DNA of 64,000 bases from Drosophila pseudoobscura (GCF_009870125.1 NC_046679.1:22506001-22570000); one strand, 5' to 3'; shown: positions 24,184-38,096, counted from the first letter of the stretch. Notes: generated from the sequence alone by a model not told the origin. Numbers and translations: made by a program.

Positions 24184-27003
24184 GTAAGTCATGATGTTTT
24201 AGCCCCCCTTTTCGTTCTGTCAATGCTTCTTGAAACACCTTTTGTTCTGTAATTTGTATATCACTTTTTTACCACCAAACAAACACCAACCAATTTTGTT
24301 AACATTCTTTGTCTGTAGAGTTCCAATTTTCAGTAGTTCAAGACATATCCGTATAAGATCTTGGTTGAGATCTCAAAGTGCACTTTGAAGCTTTTTCTTC
24401 TTAGACTTGAACTCGAATTTAGTTAGAATCCACACGAATATCCTCTAAATGCACCATGTAGAGCCAGTAAACACTTAAAAACACCCAAAAACTCCTCTGA
24501 GAGTCTGGTAAAAATAAATTAAAGCACTTTGAAGCACAGCACTTTTGATAAAAAGTACAAAAATAAACCCGAAATAAACTTCCAGCTCAAATCTAGGTAC
24601 AAATTTTGGTAAGTGCTGATAGAATATAGATCTGTTTTAAGAATTACTTATATATGGGAAGGGAAGGGAGTATAAACGGAGGTAACTCATCAAGGAGAGA
24701 TATCATCGAGGAAGTGTGCTTGTGCTTCTCTGATTTAATTGATACTTATCGAAAATGGTATCCATTGGATATTGCAGAAATATTTGTTAGTTAGTTAGTT
24801 ATGAATTGTAAAGATATTTTCGATGTATTTTATGGTATTCTAGTTTGAAAATTAAACAAATACGATTACTGAAATGGTAATAAACAATTGATGGGAAAAT
24901 ATTTATAGAATTGTTGTCCAATGAACATACTGAATAATACTTCCCGACAAAAATCCAAAAATATACGAAAGGAAACTTAAATTCCAACACATTGCCAGAG
25001 CAATCTCTGTGCTTACTCACACATATTACCCGGTTCCCTAAAGGGTGATTGACGTCTGGAGATGTTTGCGCATTAACAGATTCCGGAAAAAAAATATAAA
25101 ATCGAATATGGGGAAATCGTCAGAGAAAAGCGCACAAAAACAAGACCTACGTACACACAAAGCAATTTTGCAATTTAAATGGTAACAGACGAAACGAATC
25201 GCCAGGCCATAAATCAATTGAATTTGACATTTTAATTCCCCAAACCAGCACCCGAACCCGAGCCCCCTCCCCTACTGAAGGCACCCAGTCGTCAAAAACA
25301 AAAAACAATCACCCGAAAAAAGAGTTGCGGCACATTGCATAATTAAAATAAATAATAAGGAGACACACGTTGAGGGAACAGGTGTCACTAAAAAGGTAGC
25401 AATGCAAGGTGCAGTCAATGCACCGGTCCTTAAATTAAGCTAAAGCGGAACGGAACGGACGGAAAGGTATTATTTTTCACAAGAAAACTGCTTGCAGAAA
25501 AGTCGCAATTTGTGTGGTTCTAAGAAATCCATTTTGTATTTCTCTACTGCGCAACGTTAGAGGAGGTTATCTTATTTCCAGGAATGGCATATAATTTGAT
25601 TACACAATTTGTTTGCAAAGTGGCTTCAAGCATGATTGGTCTTTGCAAAATGTGGCATTTAGATTACAGTTACCTGGAACCTTCTTTCAAGGACTTAGTA
25701 CGTATTTTTCAACTCTTAAAACAAGCTTCATTTAATAAAAAAGTCCTCAAACTATGAATTATCCTTTATGTAAAAAATGAAGCCCCAACCGAAAGGCTGG
25801 TGGAAAGGTGGATCCCCTTCTCCGTTCCGCCTAGATTTTGATTCTCTTCCGAAAAGTCAAAAAGAACAGCAAGAAAACTTGCTATTTATTTGCAAAACAA
25901 TTGAAGCACGTGCGACAAGCCTTGAGGTCATCAAACATGCCTCTTTGCCACCCACTTTGCCACAGCCCCTCCTCACGTCCTCCTCCTCCCCTCCTCGCGC
26001 CTACACAACGTTAACCGCTTTGTCCCCCTACATTTTCGCCATCAAAAAGTTTCTCTAAAGCCAGTTCAAAAGTTCTGGTTCCAGCGGCAACAACAACAAT
26101 TTTTTTTTGGCAAATGCTTGGCCAACTTTTTGGACATTTCATTTAGCAGGCAGATACACTCAGAAAAAAGGAATAGAGATCCACAGATCCCCTATTAAGG
26201 TTCAACATGAGGATGTTCGAATATATATAGGACATCTCTTCTGGCGATCCTTCCACAGGATTCTGCTTCTAGCTGTTATCCCAAAATTCTCCTTCTTAAA
26301 TAACATTCTAAGACAAAAACCTAGCTACTGTTTTTTCTCTCAGTGCTGGGGGCACCCGTTGAGGTAGCACTTTTCCGCCATCATTCAAGTGAAAGTAAAA
26401 GTTCACTCGAGTTGAGTTATTTGCCACACGGCGTATGCGTAATATTTCTTGTTCTATAAAACTTTCACTTCATGGTTTGCCCTCCCCCTGCCCCCTGCCC
26501 CTGCCCCTTCATCGTCCCTTTCATCACCACATCGTTGTGTCATTTTCATTATATAGAATTTTTATATAGTAGACTCTCCTCGGGGCTGGGGGCTCCGGGT
26601 AGTTATCGTTGTTGACCTTCAAAGTTTTTTTGTTGCCCAGAGAACAGAGAGGCCAGAGACTGGCAGAGCGGGAGGGGAGTTGATTGCACTTCTACTCAGT
26701 CGCCACTCCCCTGCCCCCTTTCCTCTTCTCACTTGTCTCTCACTCTTTCACTGCCCCCTTCTTCCCCCTAGTTTCTCTTCACTCATTCTCCCTCCCTACT
26801 TATTTCTGTTTTATACCCTTTGTCTCTGTCTTCAAACTTGTTCTGCAACTACACTCGAAAAAATCCATAGTACTCCTCCCGTGCTGCTAAGCCACACTGG
26901 AAGTGGAAGGGAGAGCGTGTGTCCTTCTACACTGAAACTTTTTGTGTTATTTTCTTAGAACTTTAACTGTTCAATGTTTTAGATATAGGCATATCGTTTT
27001 TTT

Positions 27004-27345
27004 TTAGTGTAGTGGCGTGCTGGGGACACTTCCTTTAAAACACTTTAAGCCGCAACTGTCGCCCTGCGGCTGGTAATTTATAACCTTGAAACCCTTTTTC
27101 GTTGGCCTTGATCGCAGATTTCGTTGCGGCCTTTTGTCTACCTGATGTTTTAAGCCCTCTCCCCTACAGCACTGCGTCTCCTTCAGTCGCTCTTTAGGCC
27201 TTCTTCTTGGCGGTGCTTCCTCTCCTTCGGCCCTGTATATCTGCTTCTCGTGCTTCTTTTCAACATGTCTATATCTCTCCTTAGCCCTCTTCCCCTCTAA
27301 GGCCTTTTCAAGTTGTTGTTTGGTCACTTTTCTTTGTTGTTTCAT
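27004..27345 (-). other. Isolated basic open reading frame, function unknown
   Basis: A 113-codon frame starts MKQQRKVTKQQLEKALEGKR and ends SCGLKCFKGSVPSTPLH. It is Lys/Arg/Glu-rich and could form a charged helix. I recognise no family. The underlying DNA is not a simple repeat, unlike most chance frames nearby, but there is no clear promoter, intron or poly(A) signal. It may be a decayed transposon fragment, a young gene or chance. Confidence 0.15.
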
Positions 27346-30300
27346 ACCGAGAGTCAGTCCCTATCCCAGACACAGACACAGACAAAGACAATCCCCATTT
27401 GCAGGCCAGACCCCATGCCAGACACTTGAGTTACGAAATTCGTTGTGCACTTTTCGCATTATGAGGGATAAACGTGTTACATAAATGGGAATTGCAGTCT
27501 GATGGAAGAGCCCTCCTTGATATTCGCTTAGGCTGAAAGCCCTCCAAGAGCTCTTCAGTAAGAGAGTCAGCAAGGGAGTCTTCAAGCAGAAAACCAGTTT
27601 TTTTAAAGAGTTTTTTCTTTGTTTGCGAGCACTGAGGAGTAGTACATAGGATACGAGTATAAAGAGTAAGCAAAGGATGATATTTATTTCTCTGCTTTTG
27701 GAAGGATTCTTAAGGCATTTGTCCCACTTTTGGTTATATTTCTACATTAAATATGACTCAAAACAAGTTAGTCTTGAAGCATCAGCCAAGATCTTGTCAG
27801 AGAATACTTATTCGTAATTGGCTCTTGAGGTCTCATCATCTCAACCATAATGATACACTGCAAGAAACATATAATCATGCTCGCCAGTGAACAATTTTAT
27901 TGAGAATATATCTAAAGAAATATGGGATAAGCAACCTTGACCCCATCTAGAGCCAGATCTTCAAATCTGCCATCTATTCACATGGCAAAAATATTCGCTT
28001 TGAGTGACGCCCAAGCAAAAAAATCAATCTTGAAGCCCGCCTCGGAATGCTAATTGAAATTTCAGGAGCGATGGGGATTTTTTGGCTTTTGTTTCGCGCC
28101 GCATATAAACCATAATAAAATGATATCATAAAGAACGCCACAGACCAGACAGCGGCAAGAGTCCGGCCCACAAGTCGGGCCCGACAGAGGCTCTATAACG
28201 CTTTTGTATGGTGGGAAGTGTGACGGTTTTTGCGGAACGGGTCTGATAATAATGATAATAGCGATAATGAAGAGATGGTAATGGGTGCGTGAAGGAATGT
28301 GTGGGATGATGGTGGCCATGGATGTGTGGGACTCTGCTCTAGTCGTCGTCGGCTCGGTCCTGTTCTGTATAACTTATACTGACAGCGACTGTAAATAGCA
28401 GTTGACCCTGAAATGAGGCACATTCCTCCCTCGACCTCTCCCTCTTCTAAATATCTGTTAAATTGTGTGCTCATGTGTGCCAGTGTTGGTGTGTATCTGT
28501 GTGGCTGTCTAAAAGCGTTTCATGTTTGACTTTCACTTGCAGCTGTGACGAGAGCTGCAACACTGTCAGCGCCAGCACTATGACAACAGCAGCAACAGAA
28601 ACCGAAACCGAAACCGAAACAACATGCAACAACAATAGCAACATACAACAAATGGCACTAACATTCCGCTTCCATTCGTTCGGCTGCTCTCCGGCATTGT
28701 TTTTGGCCATAATTTGCATCGATTGCATAGTGGGTCGAACATACGAACTGAATTTCGAAAGCATTCTAAAAATAGCACTGCCAGACGCGATTTTACAAGC
28801 AATGGCTAATGACAGACAAGACGGGGTCTTGGGCCTTCGACTTGATGTGCGCTGAAGTCTGAAAAAGCGGAAAAACAACACGTTTCATTATGATTGTCAA
28901 TGCTACAGTATTGAAAGAAATATGATCTTATCGAGCTTATCGAATAAATTCTAAGAAGAGTGCATATCCTGTGCCACAGTGTCACAGTGCCACCCATCAC
29001 AGTGCTCATCCGATAGGCGCTCTCGGCCTGTCCATGTTTTTGGGCCCGTGGCTGCGGTCGTGTCTGTAGCCGAGGATTAAGTGCAATGTCAATGTTGTCC
29101 GCTGTCCGTTGTCCGCTGTCCAGCTCCACCTCCATGTCCACCTGCTGCTGCTCCATCTTCTGCTGCAAATTGTCCTCCACCTCCTGCTGCACCTCCTCTT
29201 GCTCCTGGTTCGCTGTGTCCTGCTGTTTTCGCAAATTTTCATTAGTGTTATGTCGTTGTCGTTGTCGCTGCCATTGATGTCGTGGCCTGTGGCCTGCCAG
29301 CTGCCTCTGTCTGCGGACCTCGTTTGTCCTGGGGCGTGGCCATTGTGCATTGTGTGCTCTGGCCCCCCCCACCACAGGCCACCACAATCGTTTGCATAAC
29401 GATTATGAAACTGCGTTTAATCGAAAACAGAAGCCAAATCAAACAGAAGCCAAATCGTTACACGACCTGCTCTGTGGCTGCTCTGCGGCTGTGTCCCACG
29501 CGGCGTATGAGCAATGCCGCTTTTTAATATGAATTAATTGCTACAATTAATTTGAAATTATTCAGCATGCAAATGGCGTTGCGTAAGCACTGCCCGAGTA
29601 AGGGGCATTGGGTGAGAATATTAGTAATAAATTCATTTCCTTAGCTATTTACATAGATTTCCAGATAAAGTTTTTGGGGTAGAAAAGTCCAGAAAGAACT
29701 TAGATCATAATCTTTTCCATTAGTTCTATCTATTAGAATTCATTCATTTCCCTGTGGGGCTTTCCATGCCCCTATCGTTGCAAGGCTCTCAATCGTAAAT
29801 CAACCCCATTCCATAACTCTATCTCTCGTTCGCAGCGTGACGCTCGTGGCGCTCTAATCACCCCTACCAAGTGTTAATCCCACCTAAATATACAACCCAT
29901 TAATTACTATTTCCATCATTATTTACGAGCGGTGAACAGTTTCCAACGATTGTCACACCGACACACACGAGGCAGCTAATTATAGTCCATTCCTTTATAT
30001 AGTATAGCCATCCCGATTTAACAGGTACCCAAAACTAAATGAAATATTTCGAAATTTCCTTTCGCTCGCTTTCAGTTTTCTTAATAAAGCAATGACCCGT
30101 GCAGTAGTAAAACTTTTGGCACTTGAAAAACACTGACACATATATCTATATAATATATAGCCCGATATATGCACGGTTCGGATTTCCCTTTCCCCCACAC
30201 ACAATGCCATTGTTGCGGATGGACGGACACTTTGTAAACAATTTTCGCGTATTTCTTTTCATAAATTGCGACGAATTATAATTCGTTATCTAAGAAAAAT

Positions 30301-33300
30301 ACATATATTCCCCAGTACGTTTATTATTCATGAATATTTTAGCATGTGGCAGTAAAAATGTCTGCTGGCTGCTGTTGCAAGTGGCCAATTTTCGGGGACT
30401 TTAATGCGCTGTAAAATCCAATGGAATTATTTAGGGGAAACAAAGTGTATCATTTATTCATTTTAAATTGGAAACCGGGAGAGAGGCCTAATTGAAAGTG
30501 GAATATAGAAAGCGTTTTCCATCAAAGAGAATGTGGTCCAAGGAATATGCATATTCTCTCCACATTTAATCGATTTTCACACCCTCTGCGTTTGGGTGTC
30601 TCAATGCCACCTAATGCGACCCGCCATGCCAATCAGTTTTGGCATTCAATCGTCTCGAGATCGAGCACATATATCAATATAATTATCTGTCATTATTGTA
30701 CATTACGCGAACATTGTTCGGCGCGCTATCGCTAGTCTCGGATCTTGTTTTGCTCGTTGTCCTTCCAACATTATGATTTGCTTTACAAATTTATTGCTTT
30801 GGAAATTGGCCTAAACAAATGAAATGGGGATCGCTTGATAGACAAGGATGTGAGTCGACGACCCAGGGGAGTGGTGACACGTGAACCCCAGATCAGGGGC
30901 CACCATAAATGGCTAAACAGCTCAATTACCTAATGGCTTTACTGACAGGCAACACAACTTCTGGAAAGGCAAATTGCATCTAATATTTACAGAATATAAA
31001 TATTTTTACCAGCCGAAATAATACTCGTGCTATCATTAATTTTGGGAGGGATTTTCCCTCGCGCACAACTGATCAAATTTCAGTTTCACTAATCTCTCGG
31101 CTCTGGCTGGTTTATTTAATTATAAATACAGAACCCATTGCTTATCGCCATCAGCTACCTGATATTTGTCCGCAATTATTGGCCCTGCCCGGCCCCGCCC
31201 CTCGCCTCGACTCGACTCAAAGGCAAAGAAAGCCGCTCCGATCCGATAAGAACAAAAAGAACGCAGTAAAATTTACATTTTCGCTAAATGGAAATTTCCC
31301 GAAAAACCTCAATCTTTGAATGTCATAAAGTCTCCTCGCACATCCAAGATTTCAGCTGTGTTTGATCTGTATTTGAGGGCTGGCTGACTGACTGATGTAG
31401 GTACTCGTACACGTAGATGATAGGTAAACATACATATTTGCAAGCTAATGGAAAAATAACGATTGGGGAGTCTGTTTGTCGCTTGCTTTGCATCACGATC
31501 ACGCATGCCATCTGGAAAGGTTCCAGAAAAAGTCTCTAAAGATAGGGGAAAACAGGGGAAAAATACATGGAATCTATGGAAAGTTTTGAAGTCAATAACA
31601 TAACTTCCATCAGTCTATGTTGCCAATTTTAGACTAATTTATCCAATCAAATTCCTTTTCCATGATTCCTCAACATTTGTTTTCCACCAGCTATCATTCC
31701 TTATCGCATACTAAGAAAAGATAAACTAAAACGTAGAGGAGTCTCCCCCCCCAACCCTCAAAGACCAACAAAATATCAACTTTATAATTGAGTTTTATAA
31801 GAAATGTATATTTCGGACAGGCTTTTCAGTGGTGGGTGATGCATCACCATCTTTTAAGTCTTGTGATTCCATTGATGGGCCATTTATAATAATTCGATTG
31901 CGTGCTCGCTGGTATCCCATTTATAATTGATGTTCCCCTTCCAATACCAGAAATGAAATGTTTACCTTTGCCACAAAGAACAACAAGGAGGAGGAGGAGG
32001 GGGGTGGGAGAAACCTGACATTGACCCCAATTAATGGCGCCCCATGCGGTGAGCGAAATGTTGATAAAATAAAAAACCAAAAAATGTAAATAAATTATAT
32101 ATCAATAGGAGTTCGGGTTTGTTCTATATGGGGGAAAACAAATTGATTGAATGCATAATTGGAACTGCAATCGAAATAGAATTCTCCGCAAAATTGAATG
32201 AATATTTAAATGTGCGAATGACAAATGTTTTGCCACCTCTCTGGGACCCCCTCCTTGGACAACTGTCAATGCGCTTGTCACTACCTTTTGACATTTCGAG
32301 TTCTGAAACTAGAATTTATCTATCGTTTTGCAACCTTTGACAGTCTTTTTCGAGTACAAAAAATCCATTAATTCATTGAAAAATTCAACAACAAATGGAG
32401 CCATACAGACAGACATATATTTTGATTTGAATAACGATATTGCTGACAGCTGAATAAAATTATATATTCCAAAATCAGATTAAATCGGCAATCACTTTTG
32501 AATACTCTGTAGGAAAAGAAAGGTGAAGGATGCGTGTAAAAGCCGAGGAGAAATGTTTATCAGACACATATGTACATGGAAGAGGCATCTAATCTGAAAT
32601 ACATTTAATCCTTTAATCTTTGAGGTTTCATTGTATCTTAGAGAATAAGTTGTCATAGCATAAGGCACCTTATCTTTAATCCGTGAAAAATCCATGTATT
32701 TATGACGCGATTTATAGAAGATTAAATTTATATAGACATTCTTTTCCATTCATTTCCTAATCTGTAATGTTAGTAAGTTTAAATATTACCAGAAAACGTC
32801 TACCACTTCTCCCATTTATCAAAAAGATAGACCTTTAAAAAGTCTCTTTAAAAACTACGAACTCCATGCGGAAATTGCCAGAAATCCTCCCATTAATCCC
32901 CCTCATCCCATTTGCAATTTAAATCCCATTAAAAAACTTTTTCCGAATCGCATTTGGGTGCAACTTCCATTTCGGATTTCGGGTACAGAGATTGTCATTG
33001 GTGGGTCCCACCCGAAATTGTTGCACGTTTTTACAATTGCTGTTCAAAATTTATGGCAAATTTATTTCGATGAAAATTCAAATGGCGCACCAAAAGCGAG
33101 ACTTTTGATTGAGAAAACAAAAACAAAAGCTCAATTCAAAGACAACAAACAAATAAAAATCACATTCAAAGGCGGCGGCAGATGATCATTTAGTGCAGTC
33201 ATAGAAATTCATTCATTTTTATGCAGCAATTCAATTAAATGGCGCAAATGAAAAGTAAACAAAAATAGCAATTATCCATAGAGATGGGTCAACCGAAGAG

Positions 33301-35050
33301 GAAGGGTGTTCAGAGATCGATACCATCTGAACAGGTTCCCAGTGGCCACGCTTTTAGTCTCTCAATAAGAGTCCTGTAGATGACATTAAAAGTGGAATCA
33401 AGGATGAACGGTGGGTATAAACCCGCCAATTTCTGTTCCTCGTGCTCTGCATTTGTGCAGTGTTTTTCGTAGTTTTTGGAGCTCCTAAACAGCTACTTAA
33501 ATACCACGGAAAATAGTTTTTCGGAAGAGTGGGAAGGACGCGGATTACCGCCGACTAAATCCCCCACAAAAAAAAGAGCCAAATACCTTTACCAACTTCC
33601 CAGCCAGCCTCCACATCGAAATCGTTTACATTTTTTCCTCATTTTCAACGAAAATTCGTATTTTCCTGTCAAGCCGGTTTCACTTTTTTTTTCTTCATCT
33701 CCGTTTTCATTATTGGACCACACTCTGTGGCACCACCATGCCATGGTGTTTGTCGTCGTCATTTGCCAAACCAAACAACTTGCAATCAATGCTGTTTCTG
33801 GTGCCGCTGCCTGCCGCTGCTGCTGCTGCTGCGCCTTTTGCTATTTTTAGCAGCTGCAACAAAAAGTTGCACTGTCGAAACAGTGTTGTACCTTCCGTCA
33901 TATGCCGCAGGAAAGACAACAAAAAGCAAGTGAGGGGTAAAAGCGGACAAAAAATGTGCAAAAGCTGACGAAAAAACAAAACAAAAAATTGAAAAGTAAA
34001 TCTTTGTTGCATATTCATCAGCTTCAAAACGGAGGATGGAGAGCGAGACTCCGAGAACTCTGACAGTTCCCGTCTCCGGAAAATGGGAAAATTTGCTAAG
34101 CTGCAATCGGAGGGGTTCGGGGGAGCAAAGAAAATTGCATTTGTTATTTAAATGAAGCTTCTTGAGAGGGCAGTTTGCTTTCAGTTTGACGGAAAAGGAT
34201 AATAGAAGTTTGTTATGGTAATGACTGTCATGGGATGCCATGTGATACGGATCTCATGGTTCTAAAAGAGTGCAAATATTTAAGAAAATTCAAATATACA
34301 GTACTTATTGTTGTCCTAAAGCTAAATTCAAACAAATTTGAAAAAGAGTACAAGCGATTTTTGCAGTGAATGGCATTGGCATTGTTTCAATTCATTTTAT
34401 TCAAAGATAATTGCAGACAAGCCCCAAAATCAATACCTTAATTGATTTATTTATGGTTTATAAAAAGTTAATTAACATTTGGCGTTCAAATACAAGACGG
34501 AAGCAGCGAGGCAGGTGGCTGGTTCGGGTTTATTGACCTTTGTTCAATTTCGATAAATTTCATAAAAAAATTCAATTTTGAATTAGAAAACTTTACCTTA
34601 ATACCAATATGAAGCTTGGGCGGTCACTTGAAGTGTTACTGAGCCCAATGTCCTGTCTGTGTATTGAGAACATTTACTATCCTTCGGTAAATAGGTTTTT
34701 CAAGACTGCATTCCATTTCGATTGGCAATATTTATGTTGAGTATTCCCCATTGAAACCCGACTGAGACCCTGATACGAGTACGGTTGTGCACAGTGCTCA
34801 AACATATTCCACTGACCATTAGCCATAGTCGTAGTCGCTCCATTGGATATAGTCATAGCTATAGCCATAGGCAAGGCATAGCCATAGCACCACATGCGAT
34901 TGCACATTTTTTATAGCCCCCCAAGGCGTATCGTATTCGAAAAACATTTACATTTTCGTTCAGACAATTTATGATTGTGTAATAGTATTGAAGGCTATTG
35001 AAATTATTGAAAATGTTCGAGTCCGAAAAACTGTAAATACACAAAAGATA

Positions 35051-35079
35051 GAGAGAGAGAGAGGAGAGAGAGAGAGAGA
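35051..35079. repeat. GA microsatellite (GAGA-factor type)
   Basis: A GAGAGA run with one GGA interruption. Similar GA/CT tracts near 14,480, 48,700, 53,874, 57,968 and 59,056 could bind GAGA factor. Confidence 0.85.
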
Positions 35080-36166
35080 CAGCGACAGCGAGATGGAGAA
35101 CAGTCGGCCACAAAATGATGTTGCAGTTTTTCTGATTTTTGCACAAAAGTTCGTTTTGTGAAATTTGCATAATTTGCAATTTGAGCCAAGTCATGCGTTT
35201 TAAATGAGCTGAAAAGTGAGGCAAAGAAGGAAAGAAACGGAATCCCAATAAGAATGCTCTATGTTCAGTCTATGTTGGGACTTTAGAGGTACCCACTAAG
35301 GGGATATCTACAGCATAGAATAAAAGAGCATGGGAAAGAGAAAAACTTTCCCATGTTTCAGGATGATTTTTGTCAATCATCTTAAGGATCTTCACTATGT
35401 TTCTTCCCTCCACGGATTAAATATAGTTCTTGTATCAGTGTCTGTTATTTTCACAAATACAGTATACCCAAAATGACCTGCGGCTACCAGGTATAACATA
35501 GTCAACCGTTACCAGCTAAATGAAAGAGAATTCCCATGAGTTCTCAAGGTTGCATAGGAAATTCCCTCCCTCTCTCTCGTCGCGCCCTGTCTCTCTCTGT
35601 CTTTCGTTTAAGATGAATTGCAGTTCACCTTACGGTAAATTCTTTGACCTTGGCCATAATTTCCTTATTGGGAGAGGGTACGCCGGCAGGGTGGACGGTA
35701 GAGGGGCATCTATAATTGCAGCACTTTCACCCCCTTAACAATGACCTACATTAAAGTTGAGGAAATGAATTCCTGATTCTGTTGATACTGCTGTCCGTTA
35801 GCAGAGAGTGATGTGCCGCAGATCCCAAAAGCAAATATCAAATAATTACAGAGCGGCGTCACATGCCGTATGAGTAATTTAACGTAAATCACAAAGTCGC
35901 CGCAACTAAATAACCTCCAAAAAACAGAAACAAATTCAACGAACGAGGCGTTTGATACCCTTTAGAGTGATCATTTCTATCATTCGTGCCTTAGGACATA
36001 GTGACATAGTGATATAGTGATCCGATCTCGTGGGGACGGAAATCGTTCGTGAAAATATCTCCTTCAAAGCATAATGCCCATTATGAAGGGTATTAAAGCA
36101 GCGCAACAACAACAATTGTATCGCAATTGCAATTCCAAACAAGTTCATTGCACATGCGCGCCATAC

Positions 36167-36672
36167 GATGGCAACAACACAAAACACAAACATGCCAAAG
36201 AGAGCCAAGCGATCGGTAGAGCGAGAGATAAAGAGAGAGCTTAAAGTCAGTCCAAGGTACATTGATATAAGGAAACGCGAGTTGCTCATAGCAGAACACA
36301 CATAGGGAACAGAAAGAACTCCTTCTCTCGAATGTTTTGGTTTTTCTATCGTGTTTTAAATTATTTTAATGATTTTTGATCCCTTTGCGAACTTGCTGTC
36401 ACACACCTGCATATGATGGCAACAACACAAAACACAAACATGCCAAAGAGACCCAAGCTATCGGTAAAGAGAGAGATAAAGAGAGAGCTTAAAGCCAGTC
36501 CAAGGTATATTGATATAAGGAAAGGCGAGTTGACTGCTACATATTTTTGGTGCATATTTCTATAGCGCGATTCGCATATCAGAACGCACAACTCCTTCTC
36601 TCGAATGTTTTGGATTTTCTATAGTATTCTAAAATATTTTAATGATTTTTAATCCCTTTGTGAACTTGCTGT
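36167..36672. repeat. Imperfect tandem duplication, two units of about 235-260 bp
   Basis: Unit 1 (36,167-36,399) and unit 2 (36,415-36,672) both start GATGGCAACAACACAAAACA and end GAACTTGCTGT. Shared blocks include ATGCCAAAGAGA, GAGAGATAAAGAGAGAGCTT, CAGTCCAAGGTA, TTGATATAAGGAAA and AACTCCTTCTCTCGAATGTT. The offset grows from 248 to 273 nt because unit 2 has extra sequence in the middle. It lies just upstream of a putative promoter. Confidence 0.9.
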
Positions 36673-36759
36673 ATTCTTCGCGCTGCTCTGCGCCAACTAC
36701 CGTGAGAGCGCTTCTGTTAATGCCTCACCTGTATTTAGCTTGAGCAAGCAATCCGAGCA

Positions 36760-38096
36760 CAAAGACGGAGAGAGAGAGAGCAATTAATAGCATAATTTAC
36801 ACAAGTCTCAGCGTCGTCGTCGCTGTCGCTGTCGTCGTCGTCGTCGGCAGCGATCGGTTAATTCGTTTCGTTGTTGCTTTTTTCGGCCGTCGTCGCAGTC
36901 GACGTTGTCGCTGACGTCGCCGCTCTGCCCGACTCGACTTTCTGAGACACTCCTCACCGTAGAAATTTTCGTTCGATCATTTTAAGTTTTTCATTTGCAA
37001 CGAACGCAACACCGTAGCTCCCGATCTCCCCCCTAAAAATCAAAAGCAACAAAACCCCAATTGAGAGTCGGCGCCAAACGAAATCGAAAGAGTAACCGAA
37101 ACAGAAACAGAGTCTTTTACAGCTCTTCCGCTCCACAAAAACAGTTAAGCTGGAGAAAAAGTAAAAGAAATAGAAAAAGAAAAAGCCTAGAAGACGGAGC
37201 AACAAAAAACGCGCGCGCGCATCTGTGCTAAATAAAATAAAAGTAAAAATAAATTTATGAAAAGTGCAGCAGCAAAACCAGAGAAGTCACGAAGAAAAAT
37301 TGTAAAAATTATATTATTATTGTTGAAAAATATACGCAAACAGATGTGTGAGTGTCTGCTCGGTGTGTGTGTCTCATGAAAATTATGACAATTGCTGGTA
37401 ATGTCTGTGCTCATTTTCTGGTTACTCATGTCCGTTTTCCGCTGTCCGTTGACCGCTGTATGCTGCCCGCCATTGTGGCTTTTCAGGTTATGTTTATAAC
37501 AATTTCATGACCAAAATTTAATTTGAAGTGAAATCCGTTAAAAAGTTCTTTAACCCTGGGGCGTGTCAAAGAGAAATATAAGAACTATGAAGGGGGAAAT
37601 TGTACACATTGAACAATTAAATTAATTTTTCCTGCGTCTCAGAGTTTCCCAATGTATCCCAAAATGCAGTTAAAGCGGATAGAAAGGGAAATTTAGCACC
37701 AATAAAAAGGGAAATTTGTCTGCAATTTTTACCAGAATTCCATTCCTTCTTGGGCATATACAAAAATCGTGTGAATGTTGAATGCAACTCCCAAAATCAG
37801 AAATACTAATCAAATGAAAACCAAACCAATCCACAGAATCCAGCCAACTTATCTGCTCTTCGTCCAATGTCCAAAGAGTTAAAAGAAAAAGCTAAACTGA
37901 AGCATAAATAAATAATTAAAATCATTATTTCCGCGTGTGTTCCGGTGCCAAAATCAACGCAAGTGCCAAAAAAGTGAAATTAATATCGATGAGAAATGTG
38001 ACTAACAAAATCAAAGAATATCAGTGCATAAACCCCATATAAATAGGAGGAGAGAGCGAAACAGCAGAGCAGAAACACCCAAAGACAACGATTAAG
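36760..38096 (+). promoter_or_regulatory. Putative alternative promoter and first exon C of the large gene
   Basis: A GAGA tract (about 36,768-36,780) and a GTC-rich run (36,811-36,846) precede A/C-rich DNA typical of fly leaders. A TATA-like TATAAATA lies at 38,038-38,045. The block ends ATTAAG|GTAAAG, a plausible donor with GT at 38,097. Transcription may start either near 36.9-37.0 kb, giving a 1.1-kb leader, or about 30 bp after the TATA box, giving a very short one. The likely splice target is the block at 48.8 kb. No coding frame is evident. Confidence 0.4.

Larger units (their letters stand above)
24184..36750 (+). other. Large intron-like region after alternative exon 1
   Basis: No supportable exon in about 12.6 kb. 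Reading through the donor at 24,184 meets a stop at once (CAG TAA). Present are AT-rich DNA, an ACCGAA repeat at 28,597-28,620, a GA tract at 35,051-35,079 and two copies of a GCCGTATG-type motif (26,425; 29,497), with a third at 35,860. An isolated 113-codon basic frame on the minus strand (27,004-27,345) is listed separately. Confidence 0.5.

Noticed and set aside
28541..28855. Possible exon after CACTTGCAG with a Thr/Glu-rich frame
   Set aside because: The frame rests on an ACCGAA simple repeat, has no donor and no phase match to the neighbouring exons.
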